Under the pieces are notes generated by a model. That model saw nothing but the letters and a program-made list of their open reading frames with translations. It made no database searches and had not been told where the DNA came from. Both the position numbers and the translations under genes were made by a program. From Seonamhaeicola sediminis (lineage in GTDB: Bacteria; Bacteroidota; Bacteroidia; Flavobacteriales; Flavobacteriaceae), in assembly GCF_004358095.2 (NCBI RefSeq), contig NZ_SMZJ02000013.1:1-51494 (forward strand): a stretch of DNA of 51,494 bases, given 5' to 3'. Shown here piece after piece: positions 16,293 through 24,716 of the stretch (positions within the stretch are counted from its first letter, which is position 1; each line of letters starts with the position of its first letter).

Positions 16293-16721
16293 TTAATTAA
16301 AGATGGTGAGATTATTACCATTTTTTTCAACACGATAAAACTTAAGGGAGCAGCGCAAAGACGAATTCTCAAGAGGCGCTCCAGTTATAAGGCTATATTT
16401 ATTTTGATCTGGGCAACCACAAGTGGCTTCTACTCCTGAGGGTACTAAAGCAGAACACGTACTTGGTACATGGTTAGGATCACTAGCATCCCAAGCAAAA
16501 AAATCAAATCCAGTGCTAACAACAATAACCCCTGCGTTTCCCGCATTAGGTATATAAACCGAATTTGCAGGAAACTGTAACTGGCTATATTGTGGTAAAC
16601 TTAAATTTATAGTTTCATTAACAGCCACATTTAATAAAAACTTACAGTTTTCATCTTCTTCAGAATTTCCACTGCAAGTACTCAATAAACACAAACAAAT
16701 AATACAGTAAATAAATCTCAT
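16293..16721 (-). CDS. Small lipoprotein with Rieske-like C-terminal pattern
   Basis: About 142 residues from the ATG at 16721. A longer frame to 16766 would spoil the signal peptide, so the short start is preferred. A lipobox ends at Cys16 (LLSTC). The body carries FDFFAWDASDPNH, Cys89, CGCPD (101-105), Cys124 and an end like FYRVEKNGNNLTIFN. The spacing recalls the fold of Rieske ferredoxins, where the last part reads P...L..Y.V...G..I. The canonical CxH/CxxH ligands are not both intact, so cluster binding is doubtful. Similar small lipoproteins are common in Flavobacteriaceae. Envelope location likely; function unknown. Confidence 0.6.
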   Translation of the reverse strand: MRFIYCIICLCLLSTCSGNSEEDENCKFLLNVAVNETINLSLPQYSQLQFPANSVYIPNAGNAGVIVVSTGFDFFAWDASDPNHVPSTCSALVPSGVEATCGCPDQNKYSLITGAPLENSSLRCSLKFYRVEKNGNNLTIFN

Positions 16722-16778
16722 ATAATTAAAAAACAACTGGCAATTTACAACAAAAAGTAAACCCACTTAAATATTTTG

Positions 16779-16786
16779 TATATTTG
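16779..16786 (+). promoter_or_regulatory. Promoter -7 box for greA
   Basis: TATATTTG matches TAnnTTTG, about 100 bp before the greA ATG. A small hairpin (GATGCTGAA.. ..TTCAGCATC) follows in the leader at about 16820-16842. Confidence 0.45.
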
Positions 16787-16885
16787 TGATACAATCTTAT
16801 GAAACCAATATTTTATTTAGATGCTGAACATGTTCAGCATCTTTTTAATTAAATAAACCTCACTTAGTGAGTAAACGATGACGTT

Positions 16886-17359
16886 ATGAGTAAAGTATCT
16901 TACTACACAGCAGAAGGATTAAAAAAATTAAGAGATGAGTTAAATCAACTAAAGGATGTTGAGCGTCCAAAAGCATCGCAAGCCATTGCAGAAGCCAGAG
17001 ATAAAGGTGATTTAAGTGAAAATGCAGAGTATGATGCTGCCAAGGAGGCCCAAGGACTGTTAGAAATGAAAATTTCTAAATTAGAAGAAACCCTATCCAA
17101 TGCAAGACTGATAGATGAATCCCAACTTGATACTTCAAAAGTATTGGTTTTGTCTACAGTTAAAATAAAGAACCAAACCAACGGTATGGAAATGAGTTAT
17201 ACATTAGTAGCCGAGAGTGAAGCCGATTTAAAAAGTGGGAAAATTTCAGTAAATTCACCTATAGGTAAGGGTTTGCTTGGAAAATCTGTTGGTGATGTAG
17301 CAGAAATACAAGTACCTAATGGTGTTATGAAGTTTGATATTATTGAAATAACTAGATAA
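16886..17359 (+). CDS. greA: Transcription elongation factor GreA
   Basis: A 157-residue factor that rescues backtracked RNA polymerase by stimulating transcript cleavage. The N-terminal coiled-coil finger has the conserved acidic tip DKGDLSENAEYDAAKEAQ near 41-58. The C-terminal FKBP-like domain includes PIGKGLLGKSVGDVAEIQVP near 132-151. Length is normal. The HIT-protein gene follows after about 12 bp and is probably co-transcribed. Confidence 0.97.
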   Translation: MSKVSYYTAEGLKKLRDELNQLKDVERPKASQAIAEARDKGDLSENAEYDAAKEAQGLLEMKISKLEETLSNARLIDESQLDTSKVLVLSTVKIKNQTNGMEMSYTLVAESEADLKSGKISVNSPIGKGLLGKSVGDVAEIQVPNGVMKFDIIEITR

Positions 17360-17371
17360 TAATATAGGTTG

Positions 17372-17761
17372 ATGGCATCTATTTTTACAAAAATTATTAA
17401 TGGCGATATTCCTTGTTATAAAATTGCTGAAACTGAGGATTTTTTTGCCTTTCTTGATATTAATCCTAATAGTAAAGGGCACACACTTTGTATTCCTAAA
17501 AAGGAAGTTGATAAAATTTTTGATTTAGATGAAACTACTTATATCGGTTTAATGAGTTTCTCTAGAACCATTGCGAAAGCTATTGAAAAAGCCATTCCTT
17601 GTAAACGCGTTGGTGTATCGGTTATTGGTTTAGAAGTACCACACGTACATGTTCATTTAATTCCTTTACATTCCATGGAAGATGCTAGATTTATTCAAAA
17701 AGCCAAAGTATCTTCAGATGAATTTGTAGAAATTGCAGATGCAATAAAATCATATTTATAA
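17372..17761 (+). CDS. HIT family protein (histidine triad nucleotide hydrolase)
   Basis: About 129 residues from the ATG at 17372; a TTG one codon earlier is possible. The histidine triad is HVHVHLIP with H91, H93 and H95, and SKGHTLCIPK lies near 34-43. HIT proteins hydrolyse adenosine phosphoramidates or dinucleoside polyphosphates; the substrate is not evident. It follows greA closely. Its last bases overlap the stop of the opposing zinc-ribbon protein gene by 6 nt. Confidence 0.93.
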   Translation: MASIFTKIINGDIPCYKIAETEDFFAFLDINPNSKGHTLCIPKKEVDKIFDLDETTYIGLMSFSRTIAKAIEKAIPCKRVGVSVIGLEVPHVHVHLIPLHSMEDARFIQKAKVSSDEFVEIADAIKSYL

Positions 17762-18106
17762 ACTAGGGTAGATTGCCAAAAAAGTGATTATCACCATAAG
17801 AAGTATAAACAATAAAATGGCAACCCATGATGCTTTTTTTAAGTATTTTGAAGTCTTTTTAGGCTCTATTGTTTTTTGTTGATATTCAAAAACACGTTCT
17901 ATATCATCAGTCCATTGTACAGGATATATAGTTGTATTACAAACAAGACATTTTAGAGAATGATTGACGTTTGAAGTAATAGACTTATAAAACTTAGTCT
18001 CTACTATTTTTTGATGAAAAGAAAGCTGTAACCCATTATTGTTGTAACATTCTGGGCAGTTATTCTTTAAAGAAACTTGCTTTAAAATGACAAACGACTC
18101 TTTCAT
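17756..18106 (-). CDS. Small zinc-ribbon protein with C-terminal membrane anchor
   Basis: 116 residues. Two Cys pairs, CPEC (17-20) and CLVC (53-56), could bind one zinc ion. A single hydrophobic segment at about 92-112 (ASWVAILLFILLMVIITFLA) ends the protein, so the ribbon would face the cytoplasm as a tail-anchored domain. No known family recognised. It starts 3 nt after the stop of the histidine kinase gene, suggesting a two-gene unit, so it may assist or respond to the kinase; that is inference. Confidence 0.75.
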   Translation of the reverse strand: MKESFVILKQVSLKNNCPECYNNNGLQLSFHQKIVETKFYKSITSNVNHSLKCLVCNTTIYPVQWTDDIERVFEYQQKTIEPKKTSKYLKKASWVAILLFILLMVIITFLAIYPSL

Positions 18107-18109
18107 AAA

Positions 18110-19261
18110 TTAAGCAGTTTTCATACTGATTTGTATAGTTGTGCCTTTATCTTTTTCAGAATGAAGTATCTTTATTTTTCCATTATGAAAATCTTCTATA
18201 ATACGCCTAGTCAGAGATAAACCTAGTCCCCAGCCTCTTTTTTTAGTGGTAAAACCTGGCTCAAAAATTTTATTAAAGTGTTTTTTAGAGATACCTTTAC
18301 CTGTATCAGTTACTTTTACTTTTACATTGTCTTCTAATTGGGCTATTTCTATAGTTATTTTTCCACGCCCTTTCATAGCATCAATAGCATTTTTAACCAA
18401 ATTTTCAATAGTCCAACTATAAAGCTGTTTGTTCATTTCTACTAGAATTGCATTATTTGGGGCAATAAGATTAAATTCTATTGAATTAGAGGCTCTAGCC
18501 TTTAAATAATCATATGAATTAATGGTTTCCTCAACAATATTAGCAATTTCTAAAGTAGGTATAGACCCTATTTTACTAAAGCGTTCAGTAATTATTTTCA
18601 ACCTGTCAACGTCCTTTTCCATTTCGGCAATGTAATCGGGATTTACATTTTCACTTTTTAAAATTTCGGTCCATCCTATTAATGATGATAAAGGGGTACC
18701 AATTTGATGAGCTGTTTCCTTTGCCATACCAGACCACAATTTGTTTTGAGTAGCGTTTTTGTTGCTGCTATAAAAAAAGAATATAACAGCTCCAAAAAGT
18801 ACTACAATAAGTATTAAGGCTAAGGGATAATATTTAAGTTTATTTAGTAAAGGAGAATTGCCATAGTAAATAGTACTATAAAGCTTTCCATCAAACCTAA
18901 CCTCAATTGGTTTGTTTTCATTTTTAAACCTTACAATGAGATTATTTATATATGCTGTATCCTGAATCTTTTTAGGGTTTAAGTTATTGTGGTCTATAGA
19001 GCCATCTCTATTAACCATAATCATTGGGGTGGTTTTATTACTTGTAATAACCTGTAGAGGTAAATCCCCCATGTTTTCGTTTAGATTATTGGTTTTTACC
19101 AAGTCTGATTGAGCAAATGACCAATTTTCCATTTTAACCCTTTCTTCATGCTTAAAATGTTGAAAAAACTCATAGGTTTTCCATAAAATAACAGAAACAA
19201 TAATAAAAGACACAACCACAATGGCCCAACGAAACGTGTTTTGATATTTAGTTAAAATCAT
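18110..19261 (-). CDS. Orphan sensor histidine kinase
   Basis: 383 residues. Transmembrane helices at about 12-27 and 146-165 enclose a short periplasmic sensor region. The phospho-acceptor His185 lies in the H-box AKETAHQIGTPLSSLIGW. The ATPase part shows the N-box ENLVKNAIDAMKG, G1 VTDTGKGIS and G2 GWGLGLSLTRRI. No HAMP domain is obvious between TM2 and the H-box. No response regulator is adjacent, so the partner is unknown. The gene is followed after 3 nt by the small zinc-ribbon membrane protein. Confidence 0.93.
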   Translation of the reverse strand: MILTKYQNTFRWAIVVVSFIIVSVILWKTYEFFQHFKHEERVKMENWSFAQSDLVKTNNLNENMGDLPLQVITSNKTTPMIMVNRDGSIDHNNLNPKKIQDTAYINNLIVRFKNENKPIEVRFDGKLYSTIYYGNSPLLNKLKYYPLALILIVVLFGAVIFFFYSSNKNATQNKLWSGMAKETAHQIGTPLSSLIGWTEILKSENVNPDYIAEMEKDVDRLKIITERFSKIGSIPTLEIANIVEETINSYDYLKARASNSIEFNLIAPNNAILVEMNKQLYSWTIENLVKNAIDAMKGRGKITIEIAQLEDNVKVKVTDTGKGISKKHFNKIFEPGFTTKKRGWGLGLSLTRRIIEDFHNGKIKILHSEKDKGTTIQISMKTA

Positions 19262-19355
19262 TAAAACCTAATTTAACATGTAATATAATGCAAATCTGTT
19301 AATATTATTGTACCGGTTGTTAGTAAATTGGTTTTTAGTTGCCCTTGATATTGGT

Positions 19356-19363
19356 TACATTTG
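19356..19363 (+). promoter_or_regulatory. Promoter -7 box for the flavin reductase gene
   Basis: TACATTTG matches TAnnTTTG, 20 bp before the ATG at 19383, giving a very short leader. Confidence 0.5.
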
Positions 19364-19382
19364 TTGAAACTAAAAGCGTTTC

Positions 19383-20255
19383 ATGGCGTCATTTGAACCA
19401 AAAGAATTGACAACTGGTAAATTGCATAGTTATTTACTAAGTGCTATTGCACCCAGACCAATAGCTTTTGCAAGTACAGTTGATGAAAAAGGAGTCCCAA
19501 ATTTATCGCCTTTTAGTTTTTTTAATGTTTTTAGCTCCAATCCTCCAGTGATGATTTTTTCACCGGCAAGACGGGTTAGAAACAACACTACAAAACACAC
19601 TTTAGAGAATGTTAAGGCAACTAAAGAAGTGGTAATAAATGTGGTGAATTTTAACATAGTGCATCAAATGTCATTAAGTAGTTCAGAGTACCCAAAAGGT
19701 GTCAATGAATTTGATAAAGCAGGTTTAACCATGCTACCGTCTGATTTGGTAAAACCATTTAGAGTGGCAGAATCACCAGTTCAGTTTGAATGTAAAGTAA
19801 ATAGTGTGGTGGCTTTGGCAGAAAAAGGAGGTGCAGGGAATTTGGTAATTTGTGAGGTGCTTAAGTTTCATATTGATGATGATGTTTTAAATGATGATGA
19901 AACTATTGATCAAATCAAATTAGATTTGGTGGCACGAGCAGGTGGAAATTTTTATAGCAGAGCAAAACAAGGTTTTTTTGAAATACCGAAACCCATATCT
20001 GCTTTAGGAATAGGTGTAGATAATATGCCAGAGCATATAAAAAACAGCATGGTTTTAACGGGAAATGATCTGGGTATGTTAGGCAATGTTGAGGTGTTAC
20101 CTACCGATTTAGAGGTAGAAAAGTTTATGAACGAATTAACAAAAAATCATAATACTAAAAAAATAGCCTCACAAAGAGAAAAACACAAGTTAGCGCGTAA
20201 TTATTTAAGCTTTGGTGATGTAGATAGCGCTTGGAAAATATTATTAAGTAAATAA
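19383..20255 (+). CDS. Flavin reductase-like, FMN-binding split-barrel protein
   Basis: A 290-residue protein of the flavoredoxin/flavin reductase family. The N-terminal 200 residues have the split-barrel pattern, with LLSAIAPRPIAFASTVDEKG near 18-37 and NLSPFSFFNVFSSNPP near 40-55, which contact FMN. The C-terminal 90 residues are charged and helical and are a common extension in Bacteroidetes homologues. Physiological partner and substrate cannot be told from the context. DUF3127 follows after 26 bp. Confidence 0.88.
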   Translation: MASFEPKELTTGKLHSYLLSAIAPRPIAFASTVDEKGVPNLSPFSFFNVFSSNPPVMIFSPARRVRNNTTKHTLENVKATKEVVINVVNFNIVHQMSLSSSEYPKGVNEFDKAGLTMLPSDLVKPFRVAESPVQFECKVNSVVALAEKGGAGNLVICEVLKFHIDDDVLNDDETIDQIKLDLVARAGGNFYSRAKQGFFEIPKPISALGIGVDNMPEHIKNSMVLTGNDLGMLGNVEVLPTDLEVEKFMNELTKNHNTKKIASQREKHKLARNYLSFGDVDSAWKILLSK

Positions 20256-20281
20256 GTGTAAATAGATATAAATAGAAATTA

Positions 20282-20659
20282 ATGGAAGTTCAAGGAAGAA
20301 TTAAAGTTATTGGAGAAACTCAAACCTTTGGGGGTAATGGGTTTAGAAAGCGTGAAATAGTTGTAACCACAGAGGAGCAATATCCGCAACATATTATGGT
20401 GGAATTTGTTCAAGACAAGACCGATTTATTGAACAACTATCAAGTAGGTCAACAAGTAAAAATTAACATCAATTTGCGAGGTAGAGAATGGGTGAATCCT
20501 CAAGGAGAAACTAAGTATTTTAATTCTATTCAAGGCTGGCGTATTGAAGCCTTACAACAGGAACCTGCCTCTGGCAATGTACCTCCTGTACCTCCTATGG
20601 ATGCCTTTGAGCCTGCTGGAGAATTAAATGAAGATGAGCACGACGATTTACCGTTCTAA
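20282..20659 (+). CDS. DUF3127 protein (OB-fold, single-strand-binding-like)
   Basis: A 125-residue protein. Its first ~95 residues (start MEVQGRIKVIGETQTFG, then FRKREIVV, then GQQVKININLRGREWVNPQG) form the DUF3127 pattern, an OB-fold resembling small SSB proteins. The acidic tail ends DEHDDLPF, very like the SSB C-terminal tip that recruits partner proteins. A nucleic-acid-binding role is therefore likely but not proven. It lies 26 bp behind the flavin reductase gene. Confidence 0.82.
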   Translation: MEVQGRIKVIGETQTFGGNGFRKREIVVTTEEQYPQHIMVEFVQDKTDLLNNYQVGQQVKININLRGREWVNPQGETKYFNSIQGWRIEALQQEPASGNVPPVPPMDAFEPAGELNEDEHDDLPF

Positions 20660-20735
20660 AAGCATCTTTTAAACGTCTCTTTTAAAAATAAAGATAACTT
20701 TTCGGTTTTAAAATTTAAAGCGTGAAGGATTAGTT

Positions 20736-20763
20736 AAACCTCAACAAAATTTTGTTGAGGTTT
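20736..20763. terminator. Perfect-palindrome terminator
   Basis: A perfect 28-bp palindrome (AAACCTCAACAAAA and its complement) with T-rich sequence after it. It ends the flavin reductase/DUF3127 unit just before the aat promoter. Confidence 0.75.
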
Positions 20764-20765
20764 AT

Positions 20766-20773
20766 TATTTTTG
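20766..20773 (+). promoter_or_regulatory. Promoter -7 box for aat
   Basis: TATTTTTG (TAnnTTTG) followed by CAC, 53 bp before the aat ATG and directly behind the palindromic terminator. Confidence 0.4.
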
Positions 20774-20826
20774 CACAATTATAAGTTTGATTTTTTTTTT
20801 GAAAAGTATCTAAAAGCAATCTTACA

Positions 20827-21456
20827 ATGTATTTCCTAAAAGAGGATTTATGGTTTCCAAATGTAAATGAGGCAACTCCAGAGGGGCTACTGGCAGTAGG
20901 AGGAGATTTATCTGTAGAGCGTTTGTTACTAGCTTATAAGTCTGGTATTTTTCCTTGGTTTGAGTCTGAAGAACCTTTACTTTGGTGGAGCCCAGACCCT
21001 AGGTTTGTATTATTCCCAGAAAAATTGAAGGTATCAAAAAGTATGAAGCAAGTATTGAGAAACTCTGATTTTGAAGTTACTGTTAATAAAGCTTTTAAAG
21101 ATGTGATAAAGGAATGCTCTAAAATAAAACGAGCTGGTCAATTGGGAACTTGGATTACCAATAATATGATTGAAGCGTATACTAAATTGCATGAATTAGG
21201 CTATGCAAAGTCTATTGAAGTTTGGAAAAATAGTGAATTAGTAGGAGGCCTTTACGGAGTAGATGTGAATAATGGTGTATTTTATGGAGAAAGTATGTTT
21301 TCTAAGTTGAGTAATGCTAGTAAGGTTGGTTTTATTAGCTTTATTCAAAATACCAATTACAGACTAATAGATTGTCAGATTTATACAAATCATTTGGGTA
21401 GTCTAGGAGCTCAAGAAATTTCAAGAGCCGAGTTTTTATCGTATTTAAAAGTTTGA
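20827..21456 (+). CDS. aat: Leucyl/phenylalanyl-tRNA--protein transferase
   Basis: A 209-residue N-degron enzyme that adds Leu or Phe from tRNA to proteins with N-terminal Arg or Lys, marking them for ClpS-ClpAP. The conserved blocks are visible: EGLLAVGGDLS near 19-29, SGIFPWF at 39-45 and LWWSPDPR at 52-59. YGESMF and the terminal GSLGAQEISRAEFL are also present. Normal length for the Bacteroidetes form. Convergent with the DUF2490 gene. Confidence 0.96.
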   Translation: MYFLKEDLWFPNVNEATPEGLLAVGGDLSVERLLLAYKSGIFPWFESEEPLLWWSPDPRFVLFPEKLKVSKSMKQVLRNSDFEVTVNKAFKDVIKECSKIKRAGQLGTWITNNMIEAYTKLHELGYAKSIEVWKNSELVGGLYGVDVNNGVFYGESMFSKLSNASKVGFISFIQNTNYRLIDCQIYTNHLGSLGAQEISRAEFLSYLKV

Positions 21457-21474
21457 TTTTGTATTTAGAAACTT

Positions 21475-22158
21475 CTAGAGTTTACAAATAGCTCCAGATA
21501 AAACAAACAAATCATTTCTAGAAATAACATTATAGCCTTCTAACCTGTATTCTAAACCTGTTTGCAGTTTTAATTTTTCACTTATCTGCCAACCAATTTG
21601 TGTTGTAATCCTTTGGTCAAAAAGAGGTTTCGTTAATTTACTAATACTTAACAAAGATTCTGTACTACAAACCAAATAAGGTTCTCCTATGTTTAGTTTT
21701 TCACCATTTAAAGGAAAATCTACAGCAAAACGATAACGTTGCCTAAATGAAGTAAAGTTGTCAAAAATTCGCTGCTCTAGCCTAAATCTGTGTCCGTAAC
21801 GTACGCCTAATTGTTGTTTGGTATAATTAAATTGTTGGGTAAAGCGCCATTCATCACTACCAGTTTCAAACCAATCTCTGTTTCTATAATATATACCAAA
21901 ACTAAGATTGTGAATATAATTTAACTTGAACGTTGAAAAATGATAAAAGTCTAATTGTTGCTGTTTATATGTAAAGGTATCCTCATATAGAAAATATCTA
22001 CTTCTTAAAGCAAAATTCACACTGTAATTTTTAGATACGTTATAGTTTAAAGCTACTGATGATTCTCCCAAAACATTGAAATTATCTTGAGAAAATACAG
22101 TAAAATTCACTAAAAAAATGACTAGATATAGCGTTGACTTAATATAATGCATGCTCAT
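21475..22158 (-). CDS. DUF2490 family outer-membrane beta-barrel protein
   Basis: A 227-residue secreted protein. The start is either of two Met codons (1 or 3). Signal peptide at about 3-24 ends VFSQ. The mature part alternates aromatic and polar residues as in small outer-membrane barrels (for example FALRSRYFLYED and YGHRFRLEQRIF). This is the DUF2490 pattern; the function is unknown. It overlaps the end of the upstream gene by 20 nt, so the two are coupled, and it may form a unit with tag. Confidence 0.8.
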   Translation of the reverse strand: MSMHYIKSTLYLVIFLVNFTVFSQDNFNVLGESSVALNYNVSKNYSVNFALRSRYFLYEDTFTYKQQQLDFYHFSTFKLNYIHNLSFGIYYRNRDWFETGSDEWRFTQQFNYTKQQLGVRYGHRFRLEQRIFDNFTSFRQRYRFAVDFPLNGEKLNIGEPYLVCSTESLLSISKLTKPLFDQRITTQIGWQISEKLKLQTGLEYRLEGYNVISRNDLFVLSGAICKL

Positions 22159-22714
22159 AAGAAGCAGAGGTTACTATTCTTGATTTTTCAAAGGTTCCAT
22201 CTTTATCAAATGTTAATTCACGTAACTGATGATGTTCTTTTGTTTTAATCTCAGCTATAATTTCAAAATGAGTATGTTTATTATTTGGTTTTTTTAAAAT
22301 GTAGTCTAAAAATTGCTTATCAGTTTTTGGAGTAGTATTTATAAATTGTTTTTGAATTTTTATAAACCTAGCCTTTTCAAATTTATCATCGAAATGCTTT
22401 GAAATATTCATTAAAACGGTTTTTGGAATATCCTTTTTTCTAATTACAATTTCTATATCTTCAAGATTACCAATAGTGTCAAATTCCACGCTATAATGTT
22501 GTTTATTATATTTAAATTTAGCTTCAAAACTTTTTTTAGTGCCATCTGTTTCTCTATAGAACTTTAAATACTTTACATTGCTCGAAATAGTATTAAAATA
22601 GTCAAGAGGTATTTCTGGAAATTCATAAGCTTTTATGCGTTCTTCTTTTTCGTTTTTAGTTTGCGAAAAAGAAAAAGAAACAAACACTAAAAAAAATATA
22701 ATACTATACTTCAT
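22139..22714 (-). CDS. Secreted protein of unknown function, PepSY-like pattern
   Basis: About 191 residues from the ATG at 22714; the longer frame to 22744 has a poorer signal peptide. The signal peptide ends FSFSQ. The mature part has two weakly similar segments: KFYRETDGTKKSFEAKF then YSVEFDTIGNLEDIEI, recalling periplasmic PepSY-like folds in which a strand pair ends VEFDxxG. The C-terminus is charged. Function unknown. It overlaps the end of tag by 11 nt and the start of the DUF2490 gene by 20 nt. Confidence 0.65.
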   Translation of the reverse strand: MKYSIIFFLVFVSFSFSQTKNEKEERIKAYEFPEIPLDYFNTISSNVKYLKFYRETDGTKKSFEAKFKYNKQHYSVEFDTIGNLEDIEIVIRKKDIPKTVLMNISKHFDDKFEKARFIKIQKQFINTTPKTDKQFLDYILKKPNNKHTHFEIIAEIKTKEHHQLRELTFDKDGTFEKSRIVTSASYEHALY

Positions 22715-23270
22715 TATATCTAAAACAATTAATTGTATGATCATTTACCATACCTGTAGCTTGCATGTGCGCGTAAACAACTGTGGTACCCACAAATTTA
22801 AACCCACGTTTTTTTAAATCTTCACTAATTGTATCACTTAAAGGAGTATTGGCAGGTATATCACTTAAAAGCCTAAACTTGTTTTTAATGGGTTTTCCAT
22901 TAACAAAACCCCATATATACTTCGCGAAACTACCAAATTCTTTCTGTATTTCAATAAAAGCCTTGGCATTGGTAATGGTTGCGTTTATTTTTAATTTGTT
23001 TCTAATGATTCCAGAGTCTTGTAATAAAGCATCTATTTTATATTGGTTATAAGAGGCTATTTTCTTGTAATTAAAATCATCAAATGCTTTTCTGAAATTC
23101 TCGCGTTTACGTAAAACAGTAATCCAACTTAAACCAGCTTGAAAAGTTTCAAGAATTAAAAATTCAAATAATCTATTATCGTCGTATACTGGAATACCCC
23201 ATTCTTCATCATGATACTTTTCATAAAGTGAATCACCTTTACACCAAGTACATCTATGTTTTTCGCACAT
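22704..23270 (-). CDS. tag: DNA-3-methyladenine glycosylase I
   Basis: A 188-residue base-excision enzyme that removes 3-methyladenine from DNA. Visible features: the zinc-site residues near the N-terminus (RCTWC, then YHDEEWG at 19-25), the catalytic acidic residue region LETFQAGLSW (Glu41), and the C-terminal NDHTINCF with the other zinc ligands. Length matches Tag. It is the first gene of a three-gene overlapping run with a PepSY-like protein and DUF2490. Confidence 0.95.
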   Translation of the reverse strand: MCEKHRCTWCKGDSLYEKYHDEEWGIPVYDDNRLFEFLILETFQAGLSWITVLRKRENFRKAFDDFNYKKIASYNQYKIDALLQDSGIIRNKLKINATITNAKAFIEIQKEFGSFAKYIWGFVNGKPIKNKFRLLSDIPANTPLSDTISEDLKKRGFKFVGTTVVYAHMQATGMVNDHTINCFRYNEV

Positions 23271-23328
23271 ATGTAAGTTTTATTATTGCAGTATGACAAA
23301 TATCATCTTATAGGGAAACCCAAGATAC

Positions 23329-23336
23329 TAAATTTG
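23329..23336 (+). promoter_or_regulatory. Promoter -7 box for the thioredoxin-like gene
   Basis: TAAATTTG matches TAnnTTTG, 23 bp before the ATG at 23360. Confidence 0.45.
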
Positions 23337-23359
23337 TACCGTTATCAAAAGTTAAAACC

Positions 23360-23977
23360 ATGAATACAATTATAAAAAAAGCCTTAGAAAACAGTATGTC
23401 ATATGAGTCCTATCGTAACTTAATGATTCATTTAGTAGAACATGGAGAAACCACTGGTGATGAAAAAAGCAATACACGTATTGATTTTACTAAGTTAAAT
23501 AATAGACGCATGAAGCGTTGGGATAGAACTTTAAAGGTTAGCGAACAGGCTAAAAAACGTTTAATGACTTTTGAAACAGATGTTACATGGTTAGTTATTA
23601 CAGAAAGCTGGTGTGGTGACGCTGCTCACGTACTTCCTGCTTTGAATAAAATAGCAGAGTTGAATCCCAAAATAGCAATGCACATAGTTATTAGAGATGA
23701 TAACAAGGAACTTATGAATATGTTTTTAACCGATGGAAACCAAGCAATTCCTAAACTAATAATGATTGATAACGAAAGTAACGCGGTACTAGACACCTAT
23801 GGTCCTAGACCAAGTGAAGCAACAGGTTATGTGAACAGGTTTAAAGCAGCAAATGGAACTTTAACACCACAGTTTAAGGAAGATTTACAACACTGGTACA
23901 ATAATGATAGAGGTTTAACTATAGTTGAAGATGTTATCGAAATGTTGTGCAGATTTCAACCTAGTTTTTGCCAATAA
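23360..23977 (+). CDS. Thioredoxin-like protein with a single active-site Cys
   Basis: A 205-residue cytoplasmic protein of the thioredoxin-9-like type. The usual CxxC is replaced by C-G-D-A (C85 in TESWCGDAAH), and the cis-proline region AIPKLIMID is kept near 132-140. With one active-site Cys, dithiol oxidoreductase chemistry is unlikely; monothiol or structural roles remain possible. The last 17 nt overlap the 3-prime end of the opposing TonB-like gene. Confidence 0.85.
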   Translation: MNTIIKKALENSMSYESYRNLMIHLVEHGETTGDEKSNTRIDFTKLNNRRMKRWDRTLKVSEQAKKRLMTFETDVTWLVITESWCGDAAHVLPALNKIAELNPKIAMHIVIRDDNKELMNMFLTDGNQAIPKLIMIDNESNAVLDTYGPRPSEATGYVNRFKAANGTLTPQFKEDLQHWYNNDRGLTIVEDVIEMLCRFQPSFCQ

Positions 23978-24683
23978 AATTAAATGTGATAGATCCAATT
24001 TGGGTAGCTTTTGAAGCATCGGCACTAAAAACAGATTCTTTAGCATACTCAATTGCGTGCTCAATTAAACATTCATTCTCAGAATTTGAAGAGGTATTAA
24101 CATAGGCATCAATTACACTGCCATTGGCATTTACAGTAATATTAACTACAATTTTACCACTATTTTCACAGAGGTAAACTGGTATTGGTATGTGTATTTT
24201 GGTTCGTCCTTTTAAAGAAAAACCAATGGTACTTTTGGCATTATTACCTTCTTCCAGCTGCTTCTTTAAAACATCGTTGGCCTTATCAAATTTAGACAAA
24301 ACCTCATTGTCTAATTCATCTTTATGCTCGTTTTTATATTTTTCTTTTAGGCTATTTAATGTTTCATCGCTATTAAAATCGCTAGTTTTTGGCACATAAT
24401 CTTCAGGAGGTGCGATGGTTTTATAAGCTTCAGCAAATTTATTAGCACTTTTATTTTGATTAAAAGCCGTATTAGTTTCTGCTTTAGAATTATTAAGTTT
24501 TTCTAAAGCTTCTATAACTTTTAGTTCTTCTTCGGTCAGTTCCTCTTCTGGTTCAATTTCATAATAGCTTTCTGCAATGCCTTTTTGCTTTTGTTTTAGG
24601 CTTAAACTAAAAACAGACATTAATACAGTTCCCGCTATCAGAAACGTTATAAGTAGGGCTTTATGTTGATCTGAGAGATGCAA
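23961..24683 (-). CDS. TonB-like periplasmic protein with N-terminal anchor
   Basis: 240 residues. A single membrane segment at about 8-27 is followed by a Glu-rich stretch (EIEPEEELTEEEL) and a long, charged helical region. A C-terminal domain at about 155-238 reads IPVYLCENSGKIVVNITVNANGSVIDAYV, the hallmark of the TonB C-terminal fold. It is likely an energy-transducer-like or related periplasm-spanning protein. It lacks the Pro-rich linker of classic TonB. It stands between truB and the thioredoxin gene. Confidence 0.75.
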   Translation of the reverse strand: MHLSDQHKALLITFLIAGTVLMSVFSLSLKQKQKGIAESYYEIEPEEELTEEELKVIEALEKLNNSKAETNTAFNQNKSANKFAEAYKTIAPPEDYVPKTSDFNSDETLNSLKEKYKNEHKDELDNEVLSKFDKANDVLKKQLEEGNNAKSTIGFSLKGRTKIHIPIPVYLCENSGKIVVNITVNANGSVIDAYVNTSSNSENECLIEHAIEYAKESVFSADASKATQIGSITFNFIGKN

Positions 24684-24716
24684 TTTTTGGTAAATGTTTA
24701 CCCAATATACGCAAAT

